Shown in pieces: positions 17,915 through 26,106 of a stretch of 47,177 bases of DNA (position 1 is its first letter; each line of letters starts with the position of its first letter). A program made the translations under genes and the position numbers. Under the pieces are notes generated by a model. The model was not told where the DNA came from. It saw nothing but the letters and a program-made list of their open reading frames with translations, and did not search any database. Source of the stretch: Chitinophagaceae bacterium (GTDB lineage Bacteria; Bacteroidota; Bacteroidia; Cytophagales; Cytophagaceae); NCBI GenBank assembly GCA_028288365.1, contig JAQBNU010000132.1, positions 1 to 47,177 of the forward strand. Reading direction: 5' to 3'.

Positions 17915-19030
17915 ATGACAACCATTTATATCCTAGCAGCAGTAGTATTAATCGTAGCTATACTTGTAGTGATCTTCAGATTACAAGTGTTGTCTGCTGT
18001 TCTTAAAGGCAGGTATGAAAAGCGTGTAGGTATTGGAAACGACATCAATGCATTGCTTTTTCTAATAATATTCGTAGTAGGATTAGCGGGCTTTTGGTAT
18101 TCTTATAATCAAGCATCTGCTTTTTTCTTGCCAGCTCCGTCTTCTGAGCATGGAGTAAAAACAGATTATATGTTTTGGTTTACCATGGCCATCTTGGTTT
18201 TAGCCTTTGTTGTCACCAATGCATTACTTTATGTTTTCCCAATTTTCTATAAATTTAAAGAAGATAGAAAAGCATACTTTTATCCGGACAACCATAAATT
18301 AGAAATGATCTGGACGATCATTCCTGCATTAGTAATGGCTGGGTTGGTAGTGTTTGGTTACAAAGAGTGGACTGCTATTACGTCTCCTGCTCCTAAAAAT
18401 GCAGAGGTGATTGAAATTATGGGTAAGCAATTTGCGTGGCAAGTGAGATACCCTGGTGCGGATGGCGTGTTGGGTAACTACAATTACCGTAACATTGATG
18501 CAATCAATGAATTTGGTATTGACATGAATGATTCAGCTTCATACGATGATTTTATTCCAAGAGAATTACACTTACCTAAAGGTAAGCCTGTATTGTTGAA
18601 CATTCGTGCTCGTGATGTGATTCATAGTGTGTTCTTACCTCACTTCAGAGTGAAGATGGATGCAGTTCCAGGTATGCCAACTCACTTCTGGTTTGTGCCT
18701 ACAAAGACAACGGCTGAAATGCGAATAGAAACGGGCAATGCTAAATTCAATTATGAATTGGCTTGTACTGAAGTATGTGGTCGTGGTCACTATGCGATGC
18801 GTTTCCTTGTAGTAGTAGATGAGCCGGCTGATTACGAAAAATGGAAAGCAGAGCAAGAGTCATTTGCTTCAGTGAACAGAGATTATGCAGCTGAGAAAGC
18901 TCCTAAATTGGTAAGTCTTCTTCCTGTAAAAAAGACTGCTGATAGCACAAGTACAGAAGCTCCAGTGACAACACCTTCAACTGATTCAACAAGTACAAAG
19001 GTTGATAGCACAGCTACTGCTTCAAAATAG
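17915..19030 (+). CDS. coxB: cytochrome c oxidase subunit II
   Basis: This 371-residue protein has an N-terminal hydrophobic segment, two further membrane helices (about 45-65 and 87-112) and a periplasmic cupredoxin domain. The binuclear CuA ligands are visible: H237 in DVIHSVFLPHF and C284, E286, C288, H292 and M295 in CTEVCGRGHYAM. The last 40 residues or so form a T/S/D-rich tail without a heme motif, so this is not a caa3-type fusion and electrons must come from a separate c heme such as ActE or ActA. It leads the oxidase half of the operon, 40 bases after actF. Confidence 0.96.
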   Translation: MTTIYILAAVVLIVAILVVIFRLQVLSAVLKGRYEKRVGIGNDINALLFLIIFVVGLAGFWYSYNQASAFFLPAPSSEHGVKTDYMFWFTMAILVLAFVVTNALLYVFPIFYKFKEDRKAYFYPDNHKLEMIWTIIPALVMAGLVVFGYKEWTAITSPAPKNAEVIEIMGKQFAWQVRYPGADGVLGNYNYRNIDAINEFGIDMNDSASYDDFIPRELHLPKGKPVLLNIRARDVIHSVFLPHFRVKMDAVPGMPTHFWFVPTKTTAEMRIETGNAKFNYELACTEVCGRGHYAMRFLVVVDEPADYEKWKAEQESFASVNRDYAAEKAPKLVSLLPVKKTADSTSTEAPVTTPSTDSTSTKVDSTATASK

Positions 19031-19077
19031 ATTCAATACAAGATTATAATAATTGATCATCACTTATATTAATACCT

Positions 19078-20907
19078 ATGTCATCTGCTGATATCCATTT
19101 ACATCAAGATCACTCACATGACCATGATCACGATCATGAGCACCATGAATTACCATGGATTAGAAAGTATATTTTCAGTGAAGACCATAAGATCATTGCT
19201 AAGCAATATCTTATCTCTGGTATTCTTTGGGCGATCCTTGGTGGATTGTTCTCATTGATTTTCCGTATTCAGTTAGGATTTCCTAACGCGGATTTATCAT
19301 GGATGAAACCTGTACTAGGAGAGTGGATTCAGAACGGGAAATTAGATCCTGAATTTTACTTGGCTATGGTTACCATGCACGGTACCATCATGGTATTTTT
19401 CGTATTGACAGCCGGCTTGAGCGGTACATTCAGTAACTTCCTTATTCCTTTACAAATTGGAGCACGTGACATGGCTTCAGGCTTCCTGAACATGTTATCT
19501 TTCTGGTTCTTTTTCCTTTCCAGTGTTGTCATGTTCAGCTCTATATTTATCTCTACAGGGCCAGCCTCTGGTGGATGGGTGATTTATCCTCCATTGAGTG
19601 CCTTGCCTCAAGCCATGAGTGGTTCAGGATTAGGTATGACATTGTGGTTGTCGTCGATGGCCATCTTCATCGTTTCTTCGCTGTTAGGAAGCTTGAACTA
19701 TATAACAACGATCATTAACTTGAGAACGAAAGGTATGACCTTTGACCGTCTTCCATTGACGATCTGGGCGTTCTTTATCACGGCTATCATCGGTGTACTT
19801 TCTTTCCCTGTATTGTTCTCTGCAGCATTGTTGTTGGTCTTCGACAGAAGTTTCGGAACAAGTTTCTTCTTATCTGAAATTTACATTGGCGGTGAAGCAC
19901 TTTCTAATCAAGGTGGATCAGCGATTTTGTTCCAGCATTTATTCTGGTTCTTAGGTCACCCGGAGGTATACATTGTATTACTTCCTGCATTGGGTATTAC
20001 TTCTGAAATCGTTGCTACGAATTCTCGTAAACCAATCTTTGGTTATAAGGCGATGATTGGTTCAATCTTAGCTATTGCGTTCTTATCGTTCATTGTATGG
20101 GCTCACCATATGTTCATTACAGGTATGAATCCATTCTTGGGTTCAATCTTCATGTTCCTGACGTTGATTATTGCTGTACCTTCAGCAGTGAAAGCCTTCA
20201 ACTACATTGCTACTTTGTGGAGAGGTAACATCATATTTACACCAGCAATGTTGTTCTCTATTGGTCTGGTATCGTTCTTCATTTCTGGAGGATTAACGGG
20301 TATCATTTTAGGTAACTCTGCGATCGACATTCAATTACATGACACGTATTTCGTAGTGGCTCACTTTCACATTGTAATGGGTTCTGCTTCGTTCTTCGGT
20401 ATGTTGGCGGGTGTTTATCATTGGTTCCCAAAAATGTTCGGACGTATGATGGACGAAAGATTAGGATACATTCACTTCTGGTTAACGTTCATCGGGGTGT
20501 ACATTGTGTTCTTTCCTATGCACTACATTGGTATCGCTGGTTTCCCTCGTAGATACTATAGCTGGACAGGCTTTGACGCCTTCAATAGCTTTGCGGATTT
20601 GAATGAATTGATTTCTATTGCAGCGATTCTTGTATTCATTGCCCAATTCATTTTCATCTTCAATTTCTTCTACAGTATCTTCAAAGGAAGAGTATCTTCT
20701 TTGAATCCGTGGAGATCGAATACATTGGAATGGACTACTCCACTTAATCCTCAGCACGGCAACTGGCCTGGTGATATTCCTCACGTGTACAGATGGCCAT
20801 ACGATTACAGTAAGCCAGGTCACGATGAAGATTTCATTCCTCAGAATGTTCCTTTCTCGAAAACACCACATTCTAATTTCCCTCACGAGAAAGATTTACA
20901 CGAATAA
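19078..20907 (+). CDS. coxA: cytochrome c oxidase subunit I (aa3 type)
   Basis: This 609-residue heme-copper oxidase subunit has twelve or more helices. Ligand motifs are present: HGTIMVFFVLTAG (heme a), HPEVYIV (CuB histidine, cross-linked tyrosine and the D-channel glutamate of A1-type enzymes), HHMF (CuB), and HDTYFVVAHFHIV (heme a3 and heme a). The RDMA aspartate of the D channel is present. The N-terminus is a metal-binding-like tail with nine histidines in the first 23 residues. It reduces oxygen to water and pumps protons. Confidence 0.97.
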   Translation: MSSADIHLHQDHSHDHDHDHEHHELPWIRKYIFSEDHKIIAKQYLISGILWAILGGLFSLIFRIQLGFPNADLSWMKPVLGEWIQNGKLDPEFYLAMVTMHGTIMVFFVLTAGLSGTFSNFLIPLQIGARDMASGFLNMLSFWFFFLSSVVMFSSIFISTGPASGGWVIYPPLSALPQAMSGSGLGMTLWLSSMAIFIVSSLLGSLNYITTIINLRTKGMTFDRLPLTIWAFFITAIIGVLSFPVLFSAALLLVFDRSFGTSFFLSEIYIGGEALSNQGGSAILFQHLFWFLGHPEVYIVLLPALGITSEIVATNSRKPIFGYKAMIGSILAIAFLSFIVWAHHMFITGMNPFLGSIFMFLTLIIAVPSAVKAFNYIATLWRGNIIFTPAMLFSIGLVSFFISGGLTGIILGNSAIDIQLHDTYFVVAHFHIVMGSASFFGMLAGVYHWFPKMFGRMMDERLGYIHFWLTFIGVYIVFFPMHYIGIAGFPRRYYSWTGFDAFNSFADLNELISIAAILVFIAQFIFIFNFFYSIFKGRVSSLNPWRSNTLEWTTPLNPQHGNWPGDIPHVYRWPYDYSKPGHDEDFIPQNVPFSKTPHSNFPHEKDLHE

Positions 20908-20925
20908 GTATAAAAAATAATTATC

Positions 20926-21915
20926 ATGTCAGGCAAACGGTACCATAGTTTATTCAGAAGATTTAATCTGATAACTATAGGTACCGTTTATCTTGTTATC
21001 CTGGCTGGTGGGGTAGTGCGCTGTACCGGTTCAGGGATGGGCTGTCCGGATTGGCCAAGATGTTTTGGTACATGGGTGCCTCCAACAGATGTTTCTCAGT
21101 TACCTGCTGATTACAAACAAAAATATAAAGTACAAGGACATGAAGCGGAGTTCAATGTGGCTAAAACATGGACAGAATATGGAAACCGTTTAGTCGGAGC
21201 GCTGACCGGTATTTTTATTTTTTGCATGTTCGTTTATTCCATTCCATTTTATAAAGAAGACAAACAAGTTTTTTACTTCAGTCTGTTGGGTCTATTGCTA
21301 GTGGGCTTTCAGGGTTGGCTTGGAGCAAAGGTGGTTGCTTCCTATTTGTCTCCCGTCATGATCACACTGCATATGGCTTTGGCCATGCTTCTGATTGGCG
21401 TGTTATGGTACGTTTACTTTAGAGCATCTAAAGCAGTATGGCTGTCAGGTTCTTTGTTTAACAGACTTCGTGCATATAAACTATGGCTCTGGTTGCTGGC
21501 TGTGGCTACTTTTATTCAGATCATTATAGGTACACAGGTAAGAGAAGAAATAGATATGATTGCTGATGCTATGAACCATGCAGGACGCGGTAAGTGGATC
21601 GACTTATTGAAAGAGAACTTCATGGCTCATCGTATTTTATCCTATTTCATAGCTGCGCTGACGGTTTATCTTTTGATAAAAGCCCGTATGGATTGGGAAT
21701 TGGGCAAAGGTGCAAAAAAGGTAATCTACGCGATAGGCTTTTTTATAACATTAGAGATGATAATCGGTTACGTTTTAGTACTTTTACAACTCCCTGCATT
21801 TGCTCAACCCCTGCATTTGCTCAACGGATCAATCATATTGGGTTTAGAACTCTTACTCCTGATGGTGATGCTAAATATTCAATATACACCCCTTTCTTCC
21901 AGCCATGTCAAGTAA
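20926..21915 (+). CDS. ctaA: heme A synthase CtaA
   Basis: This 329-residue membrane protein has about eight helices. The first helix is followed by GGVVRCTGSGMGCPDWPRCFG, the paired-cysteine extracellular loop of CtaA/COX15. Conserved histidines occur in TLHMALAM, in FMAHRILSYF and in the C-terminal QPLHLLNG. It oxidises heme O to heme A for the oxidase encoded upstream. Its last 11 bases overlap the start of ctaB, so the two are probably translationally coupled. Confidence 0.95.
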   Translation: MSGKRYHSLFRRFNLITIGTVYLVILAGGVVRCTGSGMGCPDWPRCFGTWVPPTDVSQLPADYKQKYKVQGHEAEFNVAKTWTEYGNRLVGALTGIFIFCMFVYSIPFYKEDKQVFYFSLLGLLLVGFQGWLGAKVVASYLSPVMITLHMALAMLLIGVLWYVYFRASKAVWLSGSLFNRLRAYKLWLWLLAVATFIQIIIGTQVREEIDMIADAMNHAGRGKWIDLLKENFMAHRILSYFIAALTVYLLIKARMDWELGKGAKKVIYAIGFFITLEMIIGYVLVLLQLPAFAQPLHLLNGSIILGLELLLLMVMLNIQYTPLSSSHVK

Positions 21916-22798
21916 TTCTGCCGATATAGGATTTATGAAATTGATGTCTCTTAAAGCAGGAGCATACATCAAATTGCTGAAGATGCGGTTGACCCTATTG
22001 GTGTGCTTTTCCGCGGCATTCGGTTATTTATTGACAGGGCATGCCTGGTACAATGTACAGTTCTTATGGTTGTTACTAGGTGGCTTTATGGTCACCGCTG
22101 CGAGCAATATCATCAATCAGATCTGGGAAAAAAACAGCGATGCATTGATGAAACGCACAGAGCAAAGACCTCTGGTAACAGAGGTACTATCAGTCAATGA
22201 AGCACTACTCTTCACGTTGTTATTGGCTTTCGGAGGTTTTGCCATTTTTGTTTTTAAATTCAATTTGAATGCAGCCTTCCTCTCACTGGTATCATTACTC
22301 TTGTATGCTTTTGCTTATACTCCATTAAAAACAAAAAGTCCCATTGCTGTTTTTGTAGGGGCTATTCCTGGAGCATTGCCTCCAATGATAGGATGGGTAG
22401 CGGCCACAGGCCACTATGGATGGGAACCGGGAATATTATTTGCCATTCAATTCTTCTGGCAGTTCCCTCACTTCTGGGCAATTGCCTGGGTGCTGGATGA
22501 AGATTACAAAAAAGCAGGCATCAAGCTATTGCCTTCAGCAGGTGGGAGAGACATGAAGACCGCTTTTAACATCATGATCTATACCTTGCTATTGATCCCT
22601 TTGGGTTTCATGCCTTATGTGATAGGAATGACGGGAATCAATTCAGCCTTGGTGGCACTCGTAGCAGGTATCTTATTTCTTGCTCAAACCTTTTACCTCA
22701 TGCGGGAAGGCTCAAACAAAGCGGCTAAGCTGATCATGTTTGGATCGTTCCTTTATTTGCCTGTTGTTCAAATCGCTTATCTATTGGATAAAATTTAA
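21905..22798 (+). CDS. ctaB: protoheme IX farnesyltransferase CtaB
   Basis: This 297-residue UbiA-family prenyltransferase has about eight to nine helices. The substrate-binding motif is NIINQIWEKNSDALMKRT, ending in EQRPL, at about 60-84; the second conserved region is FFWQFPHFWAIAWVLDEDYKKAG near 185-207. It attaches farnesyl to protoheme to give heme O, the substrate of CtaA. The ATG lies inside the ctaA end; an internal ATG at codon 11 is possible but less consistent with the overlap. Confidence 0.95.
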   Translation: MSSNSADIGFMKLMSLKAGAYIKLLKMRLTLLVCFSAAFGYLLTGHAWYNVQFLWLLLGGFMVTAASNIINQIWEKNSDALMKRTEQRPLVTEVLSVNEALLFTLLLAFGGFAIFVFKFNLNAAFLSLVSLLLYAFAYTPLKTKSPIAVFVGAIPGALPPMIGWVAATGHYGWEPGILFAIQFFWQFPHFWAIAWVLDEDYKKAGIKLLPSAGGRDMKTAFNIMIYTLLLIPLGFMPYVIGMTGINSALVALVAGILFLAQTFYLMREGSNKAAKLIMFGSFLYLPVVQIAYLLDKI

Positions 22799-22803
22799 TC
22801 ACT

Positions 22804-23397
22804 ATGAATACTACAACTGACACGACTTTACCAGGCTATTCAAGACCGGAAATCATCAATTCAAAAAAAATGATCCTGTGGTTATTCATCGTCACGATTG
22901 TGATGTTGTTTGCTGCATTTACCAGTGCCTATATTGTGCGTAAGGCAGACGGTGAATGGCTACTGTTTTCATTGCCTTCTATCTTTGCTTATAGCACAGC
23001 CATCATTTTGTTGAGCAGTGTCACCATGCAATGGGCGTATATTTCATTGAAGAAAGGACTGATCGAAAGAACGAAGTTATTGGTGAGTGCAACGTTTGTA
23101 TTGGGACTAGCCTTCTTGTATGTTCAGATACTTGGTTGGGGACAATTGGTAGAGATGAATGTTTTTTTAGGAGGTAGCAGCAGCAATCCTTCGGGATCTT
23201 TTGTATACATTCTTTCAGGTGTACATGCCTTTCACCTGGTTACCGGATTGATATACATACTAATAGTATTTTCGATGCTTTTTTCAGATAAAATCACGAA
23301 AGAAAAATCCTTACAATTTGAGCTGTGTACAATATATTGGCACTTCTTAGATTTGCTTTGGATATATTTGTTTGTATTTTTACTGGTCAATAATTAA
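22804..23397 (+). CDS. cytochrome c oxidase subunit III, first copy
   Basis: This is a 197-residue five-helix protein of the heme-copper oxidase subunit III family. Segments MILWLFIVTIVMLFAAFTSAYIVRKADGEW and SGVHAFHLVTGLIYI, then the terminal LCTIYWHFLDLLWIYLFVFL, are typical. It is shorter than the second copy 23 bases downstream and lacks mitochondrial-type first helices. The two may both belong to one oxidase, or one may be an assembly variant. It starts 5 bases after ctaB. Confidence 0.9.
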   Translation: MNTTTDTTLPGYSRPEIINSKKMILWLFIVTIVMLFAAFTSAYIVRKADGEWLLFSLPSIFAYSTAIILLSSVTMQWAYISLKKGLIERTKLLVSATFVLGLAFLYVQILGWGQLVEMNVFLGGSSSNPSGSFVYILSGVHAFHLVTGLIYILIVFSMLFSDKITKEKSLQFELCTIYWHFLDLLWIYLFVFLLVNN

Positions 23398-23420
23398 TTC
23401 GTAACAACTAACTATTTTAT

Positions 23421-24161
23421 ATGGCAACTGCTGCAGTAGATAACGACAACAAAAACTTATGGGGTGGTGGGGTTGAACCCATGAAAGTCAGTTATGGCAA
23501 ACTCATGATGTGGTTTTTCCTTTTGTCTGATGCTCTTTCTTTTTCTGGATTATTGATCACATACGGAACGATCAGATACAGTCACGATGCATACAACGGG
23601 TTGATTGATAAATTTGTTTTTTCTGATACCTACTGGCCAGTTCCTGAAAAAGTATTTACTCACATTCCTTTTACTCATACTCCATTTCCATTGGTGTTTG
23701 TAGGGATCATGACTTTCATCCTCATCATGAGTTCTGTAACCATGGTATTGGCTGTAGAAGCAGGTCATAGAAACGATAAAAACGATGTGCAAAAATGGTT
23801 GTTGTGGACGATCCTTGGTGGTATCGCTTTCGTAGGTTGTCAGGCTTGGGAATGGACGATCTTCATTACAGGTTCTGAAGAAGGTAGAATGTTATACGAT
23901 GGTTCTATCTTTCACGGTGCAAACCTGAGAGCGAACGAATACGGTCCTGTTCCATTTGCTGATTTATTCTTCTTCATTACAGGATTCCATGGTACACACG
24001 TAACCAGCGGTATCATCATCAACATCATTGTATTTTACAATACGGCCATAGGTACTTATGAACAAAGAGGTCACTATGAAATGGTTGAAAAGGTAGGACT
24101 TTACTGGCACTTTGTAGACCTTGTTTGGTTATTCGTATTTACCTTTTTCTACCTGGTTTAA
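23421..24161 (+). CDS. coxC: cytochrome c oxidase subunit III, second copy
   Basis: This is a 246-residue subunit III-family protein. The first helix is followed by LLITYGTIRYSHDAYNG, and a hydrophilic loop of about 40 residues (about 57-95) separates helices 1 and 2. The C-terminal signature GFHGTHVTSGIIINI and YWHFVDLVWLFVFTFFY is clear. It supports subunit I and the D-channel proton uptake. The expanded loop distinguishes it from the shorter copy just upstream. Confidence 0.93.
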   Translation: MATAAVDNDNKNLWGGGVEPMKVSYGKLMMWFFLLSDALSFSGLLITYGTIRYSHDAYNGLIDKFVFSDTYWPVPEKVFTHIPFTHTPFPLVFVGIMTFILIMSSVTMVLAVEAGHRNDKNDVQKWLLWTILGGIAFVGCQAWEWTIFITGSEEGRMLYDGSIFHGANLRANEYGPVPFADLFFFITGFHGTHVTSGIIINIIVFYNTAIGTYEQRGHYEMVEKVGLYWHFVDLVWLFVFTFFYLV

Positions 24162-24190
24162 TTTTATTCACGCATTAAGATATAAAGTAT

Positions 24191-24538
24191 ATGTCACACG
24201 CTCATCACGAAAGTACTCCAAGCCTTCATGTTCATCCGAAGGATCCTGCTAAGATCCGTAAAGTATGGGTAACAGCTGGTATCTTGGCTTTTGTTACAGG
24301 AATTGAATTCATCTGTGCCTTCACGATGCACCGCGGTCCATTTTTGACTTCGATATTCGTGTTGCTTACATTCGTTAAAACCTTCTACATCGTAGGAGAA
24401 TTCATGCACTTAAAATACGAAGCCAAAATATTGATCTGGTCAATTGTATTACCTGTCATGTTTATCATTTGGCTTATTACAGCGTTGCTTATGGAAGGTG
24501 GTTACATCTTCGTTGAACGCGGAATGATATTTAATTAA
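24191..24538 (+). CDS. cytochrome c oxidase subunit IV-like protein
   Basis: This 115-residue small membrane protein of the prokaryotic COX4 family has three helices (about 27-45, 51-68 and 79-106) with the family-like segment FYIVGEFMHLKYEAK. The N-terminus carries five histidines in its first 15 residues, like the His-rich N-terminus of CoxA in the same operon. It probably stabilises the oxidase. It ends 5 bases before the SCO gene. Confidence 0.9.
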   Translation: MSHAHHESTPSLHVHPKDPAKIRKVWVTAGILAFVTGIEFICAFTMHRGPFLTSIFVLLTFVKTFYIVGEFMHLKYEAKILIWSIVLPVMFIIWLITALLMEGGYIFVERGMIFN

Positions 24539-24543
24539 TCTCT

Positions 24544-25212
24544 ATGAAATATCTTTTAAGGATCGGCTTGCTGTTTATTATTATACTGCTGCCGATCCTT
24601 TTTATTTTATTCTTTAATGTATTTGGCGAGAATCATCATCGCCTTTTTATTTTTCAACCCATCGATTCGGTAGAGACGAAACAAGGGTATCAAATTACTA
24701 AAGCCTATACTGTACCTCCTTTTCAACTGACTTCGCAAGAAGGTAAAGCGTTTTCTTCTGAATCGTTGAAAGGGAAAATCTATGTGGCTAATTTTATTTT
24801 TACGCGTTGTGAAGCACAGTGTAAGGATATGTCTAATCAATTGATTCGTGTACAAGAAGCCTTCAAAGAAGATTCCATCGTTTCTATTGTTTCGTTTACT
24901 GTAGATCCGGAATACGATACGGTAAGTGTATTGAAAGCTTACGCAGAGCAACATCAGGCAATGCCAGACAAGTGGATCTTTTTGACAGGAGCAAAAGAAT
25001 ATATTTATAAATTAGGACAAACAGGTTTCTTTGTTTCTACGATGGAAGACAAAGATCAACCGGTTAATTTTATTCACAGTGAAAAGTTTATACTCGTTGA
25101 TCAACACGGTTGGATCCGTGGATTTTACGATGGTACAGATCAGAAAGAAGTAGATCGATTGATCACAGAAATAAAAGTATTAGAAGATATAGCAGGTAAA
25201 GATGGAAATTAA
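24544..25212 (+). CDS. SCO1/SenC-family copper chaperone
   Basis: This 222-residue protein has one N-terminal membrane anchor (about 5-25) and a periplasmic thioredoxin-like domain. The copper ligands are C89 and C93 in FTRCEAQC and H178 in NFIHSEKF. SCO proteins deliver copper to, or reduce, the CuA site of subunit II, which fits this position in the cox operon. The last 11 bases overlap the next gene. Confidence 0.94.
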   Translation: MKYLLRIGLLFIIILLPILFILFFNVFGENHHRLFIFQPIDSVETKQGYQITKAYTVPPFQLTSQEGKAFSSESLKGKIYVANFIFTRCEAQCKDMSNQLIRVQEAFKEDSIVSIVSFTVDPEYDTVSVLKAYAEQHQAMPDKWIFLTGAKEYIYKLGQTGFFVSTMEDKDQPVNFIHSEKFILVDQHGWIRGFYDGTDQKEVDRLITEIKVLEDIAGKDGN

Positions 25213-25726
25213 ATGGGTCTCTCGTAAATTGGTAAATGCCGTTTCAATCACCATTCCATTGGCGGTGGGCGTGTTGTTGGGTGTCCGTGTTAAATTTGAT
25301 TTAGGAGAATGGACAAGTTTGTTGCCGCATCTCAATGCTGTGCTTAATTCTGCTACAGCAATTTTATTGATAGCGGGTTGGTTTGCCATTAAAAGTAATA
25401 AGAGAGAGCTTCATAGAAAGCTCATGACTACTGCTTTCTATTGCGGATCTCTATTTTTAGTCAGTTATGTCTTGTATCACTTCTCCAACCACTCGACACA
25501 TTATGGAGGACAAGGAATCATCGTATATATTTATTATACATTGCTTATCTCACACATCCTATGGGCTGCTATCGTGGTTTACTTTGTGCTCATGGCGATG
25601 TATTTTGCATTGAAGGGTGAGTTCGAAGAACACAAACGCATTGTAAAATGGGGTTATCCGATTTGGTTATATGTATCGGTAACCGGTGTCATTGTATACT
25701 TAATGATTAGTCCTTATTACGTTTAA
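25202..25726 (+). CDS. DUF420 membrane protein
   Basis: This 174-residue protein has four to five helices and matches DUF420, a family found with cytochrome oxidase genes (some members are named CtaM). The helix with LNSATAILLIAGWFAIKSNKRELHRKLM and the later LYHFSNHSTHYGG and SHILWAAIVVYFVLM segments are characteristic. It probably helps oxidase assembly. Its ATG lies inside the end of the SCO gene, which suggests coupled translation. Confidence 0.88.
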   Translation: MEIKWVSRKLVNAVSITIPLAVGVLLGVRVKFDLGEWTSLLPHLNAVLNSATAILLIAGWFAIKSNKRELHRKLMTTAFYCGSLFLVSYVLYHFSNHSTHYGGQGIIVYIYYTLLISHILWAAIVVYFVLMAMYFALKGEFEEHKRIVKWGYPIWLYVSVTGVIVYLMISPYYV

Positions 25727-25737
25727 ACAAAAAGACC

Positions 25738-25992
25738 ATGAAAAAGACTTCTCTAGTGATTGCTGCCGTTGTGATACTTCTCGTGCTTAGCTCATCTGCT
25801 GATCTTTTAGCGCAGTGTGCCATGTGCAAAGCAACGGTAACAGAGAATGTTATTTCAGGTAAAGGCAAAGGCCAAGGATTGAATTCAGGAATTTTGTACC
25901 TCATGGCTTTTCCTTATATCATCGCTTCTGTGATAGGCTACTTTTGGTACAGAGCCTATAAGAAAAAACAGAAGACCACACTTTCCAATTAA
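25738..25992 (+). CDS. 84-residue CxxC membrane protein, end of cox operon
   Basis: The protein has an N-terminal signal or anchor (about 5-25), a CAMC motif at residues 27-30 immediately after the likely cleavage site (LLAQCAMCKA), a short glycine/lysine segment, and one C-terminal membrane helix (about 52-71) ending in a basic tail. Similar short proteins with QCAMC are, to my knowledge, conserved beside oxidase genes in Bacteroidota, without a known function. The exposed CxxC next to a SCO gene suggests copper handling or thiol exchange during oxidase assembly; that is inference. It lies 11 bases after the DUF420 gene. Confidence 0.85.
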   Translation: MKKTSLVIAAVVILLVLSSSADLLAQCAMCKATVTENVISGKGKGQGLNSGILYLMAFPYIIASVIGYFWYRAYKKKQKTTLSN

Positions 25993-25997
25993 TACCG

Positions 25998-26031
25998 GAA
26001 ACGAGATACGAAGGCATTCGTTCCTCCTCGC
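25998..26031. repeat. inverted pairs of 7-base repeats
   Basis: GAAACGA and GATACGA lie head to tail at 25998-26011. After a 6-base spacer, TCGTTCC and TCCTCGC (26018-26031) read as GCGAGGA and GGAACGA on the other strand. The arms can form a hairpin whose core is ACGAA with TTCGT. It lies just after the cox operon stop codon and may end or stabilise that transcript. Confidence 0.5.
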
Positions 26032-26106
26032 TAGCCCCTTATCCCTTTTCACCTTTTTCAGTGGGAGAACATCCGGGATTTTAGTAAATTAAAACAAAAA
26101 CGGGCT

